Shown: in pieces, positions 1 to 8,549 of the stretch
Position numbering within the stretch: position 1 is the first letter of the stretch
Layout of the letters: each line of letters begins with the position of its first letter
Assembly (NCBI GenBank): GCA_002712285.1
Contig: PATC01000036.1
Span: 1 to 39,648 of the forward strand
Source of the DNA: Methanobacteriota archaeon
GTDB lineage: Archaea; Thermoplasmatota; Poseidoniia; Poseidoniales; Thalassarchaeaceae
Direction of reading: 5' to 3'
DNA length: 39,648 nucleotides
The notes under the pieces: model-generated
Told to the model about the DNA's origin: nothing
The model's database searches: none
Seen by the model: the letters and a program-made list of their open reading frames with translations, nothing else
Program-made: the position numbers and the translations under genes

Positions 1-1
1 C

Positions 2-3000
2 AATACAGCCATCACAACAATCGTAATCACGACCGTTGGATTGGGTGAAATAACCAGTTGGGAGCTTGAAGGATCTTTACCTTCAGGCTTGACTTGGACG
101 CCAGCAAATCAGACTATTTGGGGGACACCAACTGAATTGATGACAGTCAAGGAGTACACGGTTTGGGCTAACAATTCAGGAGGATCCGTCTCAGCGAGTC
201 TCAATATCACAGTCAATGACCAGTTGCCGAATAGTCTAACGATTACTCCTGAGAATACGACAGCGACCAACAATACAGTAATCACGACAATTGCCATCAC
301 TACAGTGGGTCCAGGCGAGATAGTAACTTGGGAGCTTGAAGGAACATTACCTTCAGGCTTGACTTGGACGCCAGCAAATCAATCGATATGGGGTACGCCG
401 ACGGCCCTCATGTCTACGACTCAGTTCACAGTGTGGGCGAACAACTCAGGAGGGACAGTCTCAGCAACTCTGAACATTACAGTCAACGATCAGGTGCCTA
501 CTCTATCCTATCCGACAAACACGTTGAATCTCATAGTGAACACTACGAGTTCCGATATCCCTCTAGTTCCAATTATCACTGGACCGGGAGAGATTACCAG
601 TTGGGAAATCAATGGTAGTCAATGGCCACCAGGCCTCTACTTTGAGAGTTCGAATGGTACCATTATGGGAATGCCGAATGGGACCATGTCTTCTACAACA
701 TTCACAGTATGGGCGAACAATAGCGGTGGTTCAACATCAACCACGGTAACCATCGTCATCGTAGATCAGGTTCCAACGAGTCTCACAATTAGTCCAGAAA
801 ACACGACTGCGACAAATAACTCTGCCATTATCCCAATTGTCATTTCATCGAATGGTCCTGGCCAAATCATCACTTGGGAACTTGAAGGAACTCTCCCAGT
901 TGGGCTTACTTTCACTTCTTCAAACCAAACTATCTGGGGTGTACCGACTGAATTGATGACAAATTCACAATACACAATCTGGGCGAATAATACTGGAGGC
1001 TCCGTATCTGCGACACTAAACATCACTGTTGAAGATCAGGTGCCTGGATTGAATATCAGTCCAGTGAACACGACGGCGACCAACAACACGGCCATCACTC
1101 CGATTGTCATTACATCAAACGGGCCTGGAGAAATCGTAACTTGGGAGTTGGAGGGCACATTGCCATCTGGACTTACATGGACTTCTGCGAACCAGACCAT
1201 ATGGGGTACGCCGACTGAATTGTGGCCAATGACAAACTACACAGTGTGGGCAAACAACAGCGGCGGTTCTGTATCGGAGATTCTGAATATTACAGTCAAC
1301 GATCAGGTACCTGGATTGAATATTAGTCCAGAAAACACGACGGCAACAAACAATACCACCATTACCCCGATTATCATTACATCAACCGGGCCTGGAGATA
1401 TCGTAACCTGGGAGTTGGAGGGCACGTTGCCATCTGGACTTACATGGACATCTGCAAATCAGACCATATGGGGTACACCAGCTGAGTTAATGTCTACCGC
1501 GCAGTATACAATTTGGGCGAACAACAGTGGTGGTTCCGTATTCGCAACTCTGAATATTACAGTAAACGATCAGGTGCCAACAAGCCTAACCTTCCTGAAT
1601 AGTAGCATTGTTCTTACCAATAACACGGCGATGATTCCTGAAGAGGCCAGCCTTACAGGGCCAGGTCAGATTCTAACCTGGGAGATTGATGGAACTCTAC
1701 CGTCTGGAATCGAATTCGGTTCCAATAACGGAACGATCTGGGGTACACCGACTGAATTGTGGACTATGACGAATTACACTATTTGGGCAAACAATACGGG
1801 GGGTTCAATCTCAATCCAGATTCACCTCTCTGTAGTTGATCAGTTGCCTACTATCAACTACGATTACACTTCTTTGGTGTTGACGAATAATACTGCAGAT
1901 CCTCGTTTACCACTGAATCCAACTCTTACAGGAGCCGGCGAGATTCTAACTTGGCAAATTAGTGGAGCATTACCAAATGGTATTGCTTTCAGCTCATCTA
2001 ATGGTTCTCTATATGGCACTCCTGTAGAGCTTTGGCCATCCATTACCTACACGGTTTGGGCGAATAATACTGGAGGTTACAGAACGTTCAGTTTGACTCT
2101 GGCTGTAATTGACCAAGTACCAACCAACATTGTGTATGATGGGGGGTCAATTCTTCTTACCAATAACACGGTAATGACTCCTGAACCTCCATCGATTACC
2201 GGACCAGGTGAAATTACTAGTTGGGAGATTAATGGAACTCTGCCCTCGGGCGTGAACCTTGATTCGACCACTGGTATCATATCCGGAACACCAACTGAAC
2301 TCTGGCCGGTGCAAACTTACACTGTTTGGGCCAACAATTCGGGCGGTTCGGTTGAGTTCACTTTCGATCTCACAGTGATTGCAGAGGAGCCTGACGTCAC
2401 AATACCTGCTACTTCGCTATCATTGACTGTTGGTCAAGCGATGTCACCTCTTCTTCCATCAAGCAATGGTGGCGAAGTAGTGTCTTGGGAGATTGAGCCT
2501 GCATTACCAGATGGACTGAATATAGATTCAGTTACAGGAGAGATTAGCGGTACGCCGACGACTCCACAATCCACAGAGTCCTATACAATCTGGGCAAACA
2601 ACACAGGAGGTTCAGTGACGCAGACACTTACCATAACTATCGTCGATGTGCTGGCTACACCTTCAATATCAGTCACTGAAATCACGTTGACTATCGATGA
2701 GGTGATGGCACCATTCACAATTACGATTACGGGTGGCGAAGTTGTCGAATGGGGCCTCCATCCAGAATTACCCCTAGGTCTAACTTTCAATGAGGAGACT
2801 GGATCAATTTCAGGTATACCGACGGAGCTTTCCGAGGAACAGACATACACAATTTGGGCGAACAATAGTGGAGGCTCGCAATCTGTATCCTTTACAATCG
2901 AGGTTGTAGATAATCCACCGATTATCGAATATGTCGAAGAGGAGTTTGTATTGTATTCGAACGTTACAGAGGTTAGTATCGAGGCGATCTCTAGCGGTGG

Positions 3001-3967
3001 AGACGTTATTGGATTCAGTGTGAGCCCTGAATTAGACAATGGTCTACAATTCTCGGAGGCGAATGGCACAATTTGGGGCATTCCAGATGCTACACATGAG
3101 CGCATAACATTCACAGTTACAGCGACGAATTCTGGCGGTTCATCTGAATCTACAATCAATATCACCGTACTTCCATCATTAGGTTGTACAGATTCTCTCG
3201 CGGAGAATTATGATCCGATTGCAATTGAGGATGACGGTTCCTGTGTCTATACTGATACGGATGGCGACGGTGTTCCAGATATCGATGAGGTCTTTGGTTG
3301 TACAGACTCACATGCCTTCAATCATGATGTGTCTGCTACAGAAGATGATGATTCATGCATTGCCATCCTTGAGGTAGTGTATCCAGAAGTCAGGCTAAAT
3401 CTCACAGTCAACGAATCTGTTGTTGCAATGATTCCAACCGTATACAATCAAACGGTTGAAACTTGGACAATAGAACCCGAATTACCAGATGGACTGGAGT
3501 TCAATCGCCTAATCCAGAATGGTGTTTTGGTACTTGACAAAGGAACAATCCAAGGTGTTCCCACAGAACCAATCAATTCCTCCCTCTTCATCGTTACAGC
3601 GACAGATTCTGACACTGGACAAACATCAACTGTAGTGTTGTTAATTTCAATCATTGATCCGAACGCTATCATCGAGAATGGGACTTTGACACCAACACTC
3701 ACACCAATCACAGATGCAGATGGTGATGGTTTCGAGGACGAGTTTGAGGAATTCTGTGGAACAGATCCAGAAGATATCACATCTATTCCGCAGAGTCAGA
3801 ATCCTGAGACATGTCGGGCAGCAATCAACACGGAGAACCTCGAAGATCCTCCGGGCAACCTAATCCTTTGGTTCCTTCTCCCATTACTGATTTTGATCCT
3901 CATCGCGCTTTACACCATGGTTTTCTTAATCCGATCAAAGGAAGAAGAGAAAGAATCTGATGATTGA
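2..3967 (+). CDS. Giant Ig-like repeat surface protein, C-terminally membrane anchored (5' end missing)
   Basis: The reading frame is open from the second base of the window, so the true start lies upstream and at least 1321 residues are seen. About eleven Ig-like units of roughly 88-92 residues follow one another, each with a G-GEI-W-E--G-LP-GL core and ending in a WANN(S/T)GG strand. They resemble putative Ig (He_PIG-type) domains. Two more degenerate units follow. Near the end come two Cys-bounded GCTDS...DD-SC motifs separated by a DTDGDGVPD calcium-type loop, then a second Asp-rich loop (DADGDGFEDE). A single hydrophobic helix (LILWFLLPLLILILIALY) with a short acidic cytoplasmic tail ends the protein. 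The many N-x-S/T sites would suit archaeal N-glycosylation. I infer a cell-surface adhesin or S-layer-associated role; the exact ligand cannot be read from sequence. Confidence 0.85.
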   Translation, partial: NTAITTIVITTVGLGEITSWELEGSLPSGLTWTPANQTIWGTPTELMTVKEYTVWANNSGGSVSASLNITVNDQLPNSLTITPENTTATNNTVITTIAITTVGPGEIVTWELEGTLPSGLTWTPANQSIWGTPTALMSTTQFTVWANNSGGTVSATLNITVNDQVPTLSYPTNTLNLIVNTTSSDIPLVPIITGPGEITSWEINGSQWPPGLYFESSNGTIMGMPNGTMSSTTFTVWANNSGGSTSTTVTIVIVDQVPTSLTISPENTTATNNSAIIPIVISSNGPGQIITWELEGTLPVGLTFTSSNQTIWGVPTELMTNSQYTIWANNTGGSVSATLNITVEDQVPGLNISPVNTTATNNTAITPIVITSNGPGEIVTWELEGTLPSGLTWTSANQTIWGTPTELWPMTNYTVWANNSGGSVSEILNITVNDQVPGLNISPENTTATNNTTITPIIITSTGPGDIVTWELEGTLPSGLTWTSANQTIWGTPAELMSTAQYTIWANNSGGSVFATLNITVNDQVPTSLTFLNSSIVLTNNTAMIPEEASLTGPGQILTWEIDGTLPSGIEFGSNNGTIWGTPTELWTMTNYTIWANNTGGSISIQIHLSVVDQLPTINYDYTSLVLTNNTADPRLPLNPTLTGAGEILTWQISGALPNGIAFSSSNGSLYGTPVELWPSITYTVWANNTGGYRTFSLTLAVIDQVPTNIVYDGGSILLTNNTVMTPEPPSITGPGEITSWEINGTLPSGVNLDSTTGIISGTPTELWPVQTYTVWANNSGGSVEFTFDLTVIAEEPDVTIPATSLSLTVGQAMSPLLPSSNGGEVVSWEIEPALPDGLNIDSVTGEISGTPTTPQSTESYTIWANNTGGSVTQTLTITIVDVLATPSISVTEITLTIDEVMAPFTITITGGEVVEWGLHPELPLGLTFNEETGSISGIPTELSEEQTYTIWANNSGGSQSVSFTIEVVDNPPIIEYVEEEFVLYSNVTEVSIEAISSGGDVIGFSVSPELDNGLQFSEANGTIWGIPDATHERITFTVTATNSGGSSESTINITVLPSLGCTDSLAENYDPIAIEDDGSCVYTDTDGDGVPDIDEVFGCTDSHAFNHDVSATEDDDSCIAILEVVYPEVRLNLTVNESVVAMIPTVYNQTVETWTIEPELPDGLEFNRLIQNGVLVLDKGTIQGVPTEPINSSLFIVTATDSDTGQTSTVVLLISIIDPNAIIENGTLTPTLTPITDADGDGFEDEFEEFCGTDPEDITSIPQSQNPETCRAAINTENLEDPPGNLILWFLLPLLILILIALYTMVFLIRSKEEEKESDD
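41..2910 (+). repeat. In-frame tandem repeats of about 265-276 bp encoding Ig-like domains
   Basis: The WANN-coding block recurs near 161, 431, 707, 979, 1244, 1517, 1784, 2057, 2326, 2590 and 2855, giving a period of 264-276 bp. The first two units share long nearly identical stretches (starting near 57 and 329), as do the units starting near 1049 and 1317, which points to recent duplication. The 3' units (after about 2350) are more diverged. Confidence 0.85.
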
Positions 3968-3970
3968 CTA

Positions 3971-4522
3971 TCATCGTTGACCTGGACGCCAGAATTGCAA
4001 AGGGAGAGGATCATCTTCTCCTTGCCCACGATAGGCAAGATGATCCGCTCGCTCGTTCCATCGATGTCCAGAATGAGCTTTGACGTGTGCGCTGTTTAGG
4101 TCCACAATTTGACTTGCTTCTTGCCAGAGTTGCTGTGAGAGTAAAGCCAACTGTTTGTTGGCCTTGGCAGACCAAGATGCATCTGAAATATGGAGGGCAT
4201 ACATCGAATCAGCTCGTATAGTGACTTGCCCCTCGGGACAGTTTACGAGAATCCACCGGAGGGCGTGAATCATTGCTGAAAGTTCTCCTGTGTTGTTAGA
4301 TCCAACCTCAGCCCCTAACCAGTCACTAGATTCGGAGTCTGTAATCACCGGTCCCGATGACTCGTGTATGAGGTCACCAGTTCCACGGCCTACGCCACTG
4401 TCACCCATTACAACAACAAATCCCCAGCCGGCAGCGGTATCGGCAGTTACGTTACGATTCTCGATACAAGAACCATCGATGTAGATCGAGACCGGGCGGG
4501 CATCGACCACAGCAGAACTCAC
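3971..4522 (-). CDS. rnhA: Ribonuclease HI
   Basis: Cleaves the RNA strand of RNA-DNA hybrids. The 183-residue protein has the RNase HI layout: YIDGS with catalytic Asp16, TGELSA with Glu80, RADSMYAL with Asp105, and HVKAHSGHRWNERAD with Asp160. All four acidic residues of the active site are therefore present. A stretch of about 25 residues between the first strands (around 50-75) is longer than in the minimal family fold. The GTG start overlaps the gcvH stop by 4 bases (GTGA), so the two are probably translated from one message even though their functions are unrelated. The gene ends head-on against the repeat protein with 3 bases between stops. Confidence 0.9.
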   Translation of the reverse strand: MSSAVVDARPVSIYIDGSCIENRNVTADTAAGWGFVVVMGDSGVGRGTGDLIHESSGPVITDSESSDWLGAEVGSNNTGELSAMIHALRWILVNCPEGQVTIRADSMYALHISDASWSAKANKQLALLSQQLWQEASQIVDLNSAHVKAHSGHRWNERADHLAYRGQGEDDPLPLQFWRPGQR

Positions 4523-4908
4523 TCTCCGATGACAGCAGCATAACCGGCTGCGTCAAGGAGTCCTTCGACGTCTGCCATATCACTTGGACGGAAACGAGCA
4601 ATCCAACCATCTTCGTAGGGGGATTGGTTGATTGTTTCAGGAGCATCCTCAAGATCCATGTTTAGTGCTGTAATTGTTCCAGCAATAGGCGCGTAAATCT
4701 CACTTACAGATTTCACAGATTCTACGCTGCAGAAAGCTTCCATCTCTACAACATCAGTGCCTTCCATGTCCGGGTCCATCTCAACCCAGACAACATCTGT
4801 GAGTGCGTTTTGAGCAAAATCGGTGATACCGACAACGACTTCGTCTCCATCTACTCTTACCCATTCGTGTTCTTTTGTGTACCTCAAGTTGTCAGGGATG
4901 TCGGACAT
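4519..4908 (-). CDS. gcvH: Glycine cleavage system H protein
   Basis: Lipoyl carrier of the glycine cleavage complex. It shuttles the aminomethyl group from the P protein (decarboxylase) to the T protein and returns electrons to lipoamide dehydrogenase. The 129-residue length is typical. YTKEHEWVRVDGDEVVVGIT marks the N-terminal strand pair, and the lipoyl-attachment site is ESVKS with Lys66. The start is supported by a purine-rich GAGGAGAGG ribosome site directly upstream. P and T proteins are not in this window. It heads a two-gene unit with rnhA and is divergent from the aminotransferase, with 109 bp between starts. Confidence 0.95.
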   Translation of the reverse strand: MSDIPDNLRYTKEHEWVRVDGDEVVVGITDFAQNALTDVVWVEMDPDMEGTDVVEMEAFCSVESVKSVSEIYAPIAGTITALNMDLEDAPETINQSPYEDGWIARFRPSDMADVEGLLDAAGYAAVIGE

Positions 4909-5017
4909 GTCCTCTCCTCAATTACTAGGAGCCCGAGAAGATGGGTCAAGGTTTCGCTTGAGGTATAGGAGTAAATTCTCACATCAAAGACATAAGCAGG
5001 ACGCGACTCCGCGCGTC

Positions 5018-6148
5018 ATGCCTGAGGTACCGGAGCGATTTTCGAATCTCGCTATTGGATTCACACCGTATTTGGTTAAGCCCCCTGAAGATGTCATTCG
5101 TTGGACAGTTGGAGAACCTGGATTCGATACCCCCAAACCTGTAGTTGATGCAGCGATTGAAGCCCTTCAGGCAGGTCAAACAAAGTATACACGAGGCCCC
5201 GGGTCGATGGAGTTGTGTACTCAGATTTCAGAACAATTGAATCGAATGTGGGGCCTCAATTCCACACCCGAGACAGTAATGGTGACGCCTGGTGCTAAGC
5301 AGGCGTTGTTGTACGCAATGATGGTGACAATGGAAGCAGGTGATGAGGTACTTGTGCCAGCCCCTGCATGGCCAACCTACGAGGGTCAGACCGAACTTCT
5401 TGGTATCAATATCGTTTTCACCGAGACCAACGATATGTTCCATCCGATTGTAGAATCAATGCGCTCCTCTATCACGGATAGGACGAAAGCCATCTTGCTT
5501 AACTCTCCAAACAATCCAACTGGAGCAGTATACACGCCCGAAGAGATTCAAGCAATCGTTGAAGTTGCAATTGAGCATGATCTTTGGATTATTAGTGACG
5601 AGATTTATGCACGCCTTCTCTGGGTAGATTGGCCCCATATTTCTCCAGCAAGTATTCCTGGTGGAGCAGAGCGTACGATGGTTGTCACCGGTTTCTCAAA
5701 ATCATTCGCTATGACGGGGTGGCGTCTGGGAGTCCTCACGGGGCCTAAGGAGGCGATGAAGGCAGCATTTGCATGTCAGGCTAATGCAAATTCACACGTT
5801 CCTACATTTCTGATGCCAGCAGCCTCGGTTGCATTGACTCAAGATGAAGCAGTCGATGAGTTCTGCATTCAATATGACCGTCGCCGTTCCATATTGATGG
5901 AAGGTATTGATTCAATTCCTGGCATGCAATTGGTAGAGCCAGAGGGCGCGTTCTACGCCTTTATCGATATCACTGGTTCAGGTATGACTTCGATTGAATT
6001 TGCAGACCGTGCTCTTGCTGAAGCTCGCGTTCAACTCATCCCTGGTTCACTAATTGAAGGTGGAGAAGGGTTTGTTCGAGTTTCATATGCAACCGATGAA
6101 GCAGATATTCGAGAAGGCATAGCCCGGCTTAAGGCCTGGTTATCATGA
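5018..6148 (+). CDS. Class I/II PLP-dependent aminotransferase (aspartate aminotransferase-like)
   Basis: Transfers amino groups between an amino acid and a 2-oxo acid using pyridoxal phosphate. Visible family features in this 376-residue form are GEPGFDTP and TRGPGSMELC near the N-terminus, SPNNPTGAVYT (cofactor/substrate contacts), ISDEIYARL (Asp holding the PLP ring), GFSKSFAMTGWRLG with the Schiff-base Lys228, and the FVRVSYA arginine near the C-terminus. An upstream reading extension to 4823 would run into gcvH on the other strand and adds low-complexity sequence, so the ATG at 5018 (MPEVPERFSNLAIG) is chosen. Substrate (Asp, aromatic or other) cannot be fixed from sequence. It converges on enolase with 1 bp between stops. 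Confidence 0.9.
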   Translation: MPEVPERFSNLAIGFTPYLVKPPEDVIRWTVGEPGFDTPKPVVDAAIEALQAGQTKYTRGPGSMELCTQISEQLNRMWGLNSTPETVMVTPGAKQALLYAMMVTMEAGDEVLVPAPAWPTYEGQTELLGINIVFTETNDMFHPIVESMRSSITDRTKAILLNSPNNPTGAVYTPEEIQAIVEVAIEHDLWIISDEIYARLLWVDWPHISPASIPGGAERTMVVTGFSKSFAMTGWRLGVLTGPKEAMKAAFACQANANSHVPTFLMPAASVALTQDEAVDEFCIQYDRRRSILMEGIDSIPGMQLVEPEGAFYAFIDITGSGMTSIEFADRALAEARVQLIPGSLIEGGEGFVRVSYATDEADIREGIARLKAWLS

Positions 6149-6149
6149 T

Positions 6150-7400
6150 TTAGAACGGCGGCAGGAATTCTGTGCACGATTCTGAAATTCGTAGAAGTTG
6201 ATTGTACTTCGAGGTCCGATCCGAGCGTGCAGGAGCTCCAGTCTTGATTTGACCGGTTCGAGCACCTACCGCGAGGTCAGCAATTGTATCATCACTGGTT
6301 TCACCGGAACGATGACTCATCACCGTCCCAAAGCCATGACTCTTTGCCATCTCAATGCATTCCAGCGTTTCGGTAACGGTTCCAATTTGATTAGGCTTGA
6401 TTAGAATAGCATTAGCAGCAGATCTCTCAATCCCGTCTGATAATCGATTTACATTTGTCACGAATAGGTCATCACCAACAATTTGCACTCGATCTCCGAT
6501 TTCTGCAGTCAACGTCGTCCATGAAGTCCAGTCATCTTCACCAAATGGATCCTCGATGGACACAATCGGATGTTCATCAGCCCAAGTTGCATATGTTTCA
6601 GCGAGTTGATCTCCGTTCAGGATCTCTCCATCGATGTGGTAGCCATCATCATGGAGAAATTCCTGTGCTGCAACATCTAGCGCGATACCTAACTCATCTC
6701 CAGGTGAATACCCGGCACGCTCGATAGCTTGAGTTAACAGCCCAAGCCCTTCGGCATTGCTAGGAAGATTAGGTGCAAACCCTCCTTCATCGCCGATGCC
6801 ACCAAGCAACCCCTTCTCTTTCAGTACAGAACGAAGAGAATGGTAGGTTTCAACACCAGCACGAAGCGCCTCCGAGAATTCGTCAAAGCCATGGGGGACC
6901 ACCATGAACTCTTGAACATCGACATCACTTGCTGCATGGGCACCTCCGTTGAGGATATTCATTAGTGGAACTGGAAGGCTGCCCCCAGACAATCCTCCGA
7001 TGTAGCGCCAGAGAGGTTGTGAGTGAATGTTAGCACCTGCATGCAGACAGGCAAGTGATGCGCCTAGTGTCGCATTAGCACCAAGCCTTGCTTTGTTTGG
7101 TGAATCATCTAAATCGAGAATACACTGATCAATTGTTGTCTGATCATCAACGCGCAGTCCCACCAATGCCTCTTGAATCACTTCGACAACATTCTCAACG
7201 GCTAAATCGACACCTTTCCCCATCCATCGATCACCTCCGTCTCTCAATTCCACTGCTTCATGACTTCCTGTGCTAGCACCGGATGGAACAGCTGCACGTC
7301 CGGCCAGAGCACCATTCACGAAACATTCGACTTCGACTGTTGGGTTCCCTCTTGAATCAAGGATTGCCCGCGCCATGAGGCCGGTGATATAGGCATCCAT
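6150..7400 (-). CDS. eno: Enolase (phosphopyruvate hydratase)
   Basis: Interconverts 2-phosphoglycerate and phosphoenolpyruvate in glycolysis and gluconeogenesis. Length (416 residues) and motifs fit the family: [16 protein letters not shown] at the N-terminus, [16 protein letters not shown] (mobile loop over the active site), [20 protein letters not shown] and VGDDLFVTN (Mg2+ ligands), [14 protein letters not shown] (signature with catalytic Lys), and [15 protein letters not shown]. An in-frame ATG at 7427 would add nine residues (MNPSREGLH). The 7400 ATG lines up better with the usual enolase N-terminus. It lies downstream of the unknown gene at 7440-7892 on the same strand, a few tens of bases away, and may be co-transcribed with it. 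Confidence 0.96.
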   Translation of the reverse strand: MDAYITGLMARAILDSRGNPTVEVECFVNGALAGRAAVPSGASTGSHEAVELRDGGDRWMGKGVDLAVENVVEVIQEALVGLRVDDQTTIDQCILDLDDSPNKARLGANATLGASLACLHAGANIHSQPLWRYIGGLSGGSLPVPLMNILNGGAHAASDVDVQEFMVVPHGFDEFSEALRAGVETYHSLRSVLKEKGLLGGIGDEGGFAPNLPSNAEGLGLLTQAIERAGYSPGDELGIALDVAAQEFLHDDGYHIDGEILNGDQLAETYATWADEHPIVSIEDPFGEDDWTSWTTLTAEIGDRVQIVGDDLFVTNVNRLSDGIERSAANAILIKPNQIGTVTETLECIEMAKSHGFGTVMSHRSGETSDDTIADLAVGARTGQIKTGAPARSDRTSKYNQLLRISESCTEFLPPF

Positions 7401-7439
7401 GTGCAGGCCTTCGCGTGATGGGTTCATGAATCAAGCGAA

Positions 7440-7892
7440 TCAAGAATTGAGATATCTAAGCCAACGTGCAGTTAATGCTTGGAGTCGAGGGACCTCACCT
7501 TCAAGATGAGATCCAACACTCCAGTTCAACTGTTCTTCACATGGTGAGATAGAGAATAGTTCTGCGAAGAATACAGGGTCCTCAGATGTATTACTGCTCT
7601 CGGAAATTGGCTTACGGCCCGAACGATTTTCTACAAAACAGTGGATTAGATGCTTAGGATAGTGCTTGATACGCTGAGATTCTGGACAACAGTGTATGAC
7701 GCTGTTTCGTAAGAATAGAAGAGAGCAACCAGTCACATCATCAATTTCATGATCGATGATGTCGATATCCTGGATCATGGTAGAGACATCTACAGTATAC
7801 CAATCACGTGTCTTTGTGTTGAAATCAAGGTCAGATATACCATCAAGGAACTCTTGAACGTGAAGTTGACCCTCCCCCCCAGCTGGTGTCAT
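7440..7892 (-). CDS. Uncharacterised protein
   Basis: About 150 residues, not recognised. The protein is soluble (no membrane helix), acidic in its N-terminal part, and carries several cysteines and histidines in the middle (CCPESQRIKHYPKHLIHCF), which might bind metal, although no classic zinc-finger spacing is evident. The C-terminus (EVPRLQALTARWLRYLNS) looks helical. It fills the space between eno and the tRNA without overlapping anything, which is the main reason to believe it is expressed. A GTG start at 7907 is possible; the ATG at 7892 (MTPAGGEGQLHVQEF) is preferred. The enolase start lies 13-40 bases downstream, so co-transcription is likely. Confidence 0.6.
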   Translation of the reverse strand: MTPAGGEGQLHVQEFLDGISDLDFNTKTRDWYTVDVSTMIQDIDIIDHEIDDVTGCSLLFLRNSVIHCCPESQRIKHYPKHLIHCFVENRSGRKPISESSNTSEDPVFFAELFSISPCEEQLNWSVGSHLEGEVPRLQALTARWLRYLNS

Positions 7893-7995
7893 CGGGCCCA
7901 GAACCACTCGGGGCCCATATGAAGCCGATGGATTTCTCTAAATTATCCCAATGTGTGAATTTGTGGTAGATTCGGCGATTTAGGCCTGCTCGTGG

Positions 7996-8005
7996 TTTTG
8001 ATATA
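7996..8005 (+). promoter_or_regulatory. Probable TATA element of the tRNA-Cys gene
   Basis: TTTTGATATA is centred about 29 bases before the first tRNA base (8030), the spacing expected for an archaeal TATA box when transcription begins at or just before the mature 5' end. A 7-bp perfect inverted repeat, GCTCGTG (7988-7994) and CACGAGC (8016-8022), brackets it. Confidence 0.45.
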
Positions 8006-8029
8006 CGACGGGCCTCACGAGCGGTCCAC

Positions 8030-8106
8030 GCACAGGTAGCAAAGCCCGGTTACGCGTACGACTGCAGATCGTATTTACGTGGGTTCGAATCCCACCCTGT
8101 GCTCCA
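8030..8106 (+). tRNA. tRNA-Cys (anticodon GCA), CCA encoded
   Basis: A cloverleaf can be drawn. The acceptor arm is GCACAGG (8030-8036) with CCTGTGC (8096-8102). The anticodon stem TACGA (8057-8061) pairs with TCGTA (8069-8073) around loop CTGCAGA, with GCA at 8064-8066. The T arm GTGGG (8079-8083) pairs with CCCAC (8091-8095) around TTCGAAT. The discriminator is T (8103), as expected for cysteine, and CCA is encoded at 8104-8106. The D stem is short (GCA/CGC with one A-C mismatch) and keeps the GG of the D loop. No intron. Only one base separates the CCA from the stop codon of the opposite-strand gene at 8108. Confidence 0.95.
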
Positions 8107-8107
8107 T

Positions 8108-8509
8108 TTATTCTTCTTCAACACGGCTCGCAAGCATCCTTTCTTCGAGTTTCGCCCATCCTTCACCCATATCTTCGACATCATCTCTTGCATCTTCAGC
8201 ATCAAGACGTACTTCTGTCTCAGTGCGGTCATCAAAGATTCTGGAAAGCCATGTTCTTTGATTTGATGAGCGCGCGAACCATGCTTGTGTTACGAGAATC
8301 CCTAGTATAGCGGCAAGTCCGAGAAGCGCTCGACCGATATTCACAGATACAGGTTCGAGACAGGCGGTCGCAATGTCGAGATTTCCGCTACCAGCAACGA
8401 CTGTATCGTTACAAGTGGACGCTTCAAGCAATAGGAACCCAGCTCCAAAGGCTGATCCGACAGCGGCTAGAGTAAACAACCGCTCAATGGTTCGAGCAGG
8501 TGTATCCAT
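8108..8509 (-). CDS. Small two-helix membrane protein, uncharacterised
   Basis: 133 residues, family not recognised. A hydrophobic helix lies near the N-terminus (LFTLAAVGSAFGAGFLLLEA) and a second at about residues 58-78 (IGRALLGLAAILGILVTQAWF). Between them is a short probably extracytoplasmic loop with two cysteines (STCNDT and ATACLEP) that could form a disulfide. The C-terminal third is a charged Asp/Glu/Arg-rich helix, likely cytoplasmic and possibly coiled coil. Its stop lies one base from the 3' end of the convergent tRNA-Cys gene, so the two transcripts must overlap or terminate within each other. The next gene upstream (THEP1) is on the same strand 40 bp away. Confidence 0.7.
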   Translation of the reverse strand: MDTPARTIERLFTLAAVGSAFGAGFLLLEASTCNDTVVAGSGNLDIATACLEPVSVNIGRALLGLAAILGILVTQAWFARSSNQRTWLSRIFDDRTETEVRLDAEDARDDVEDMGEGWAKLEERMLASRVEEE

Positions 8510-8549
8510 GCCCCTAGACTCGCTATCTTATGCATGAAGTCAACGGCGA

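Noticed and set aside
2581-3165. A 194-codon open frame on the minus strand inside the Ig-repeat gene
   Set aside because: It is antisense to a clear repeat protein and its composition is just the complement of the repeated strands; other such frames recur in the same phase in other units.
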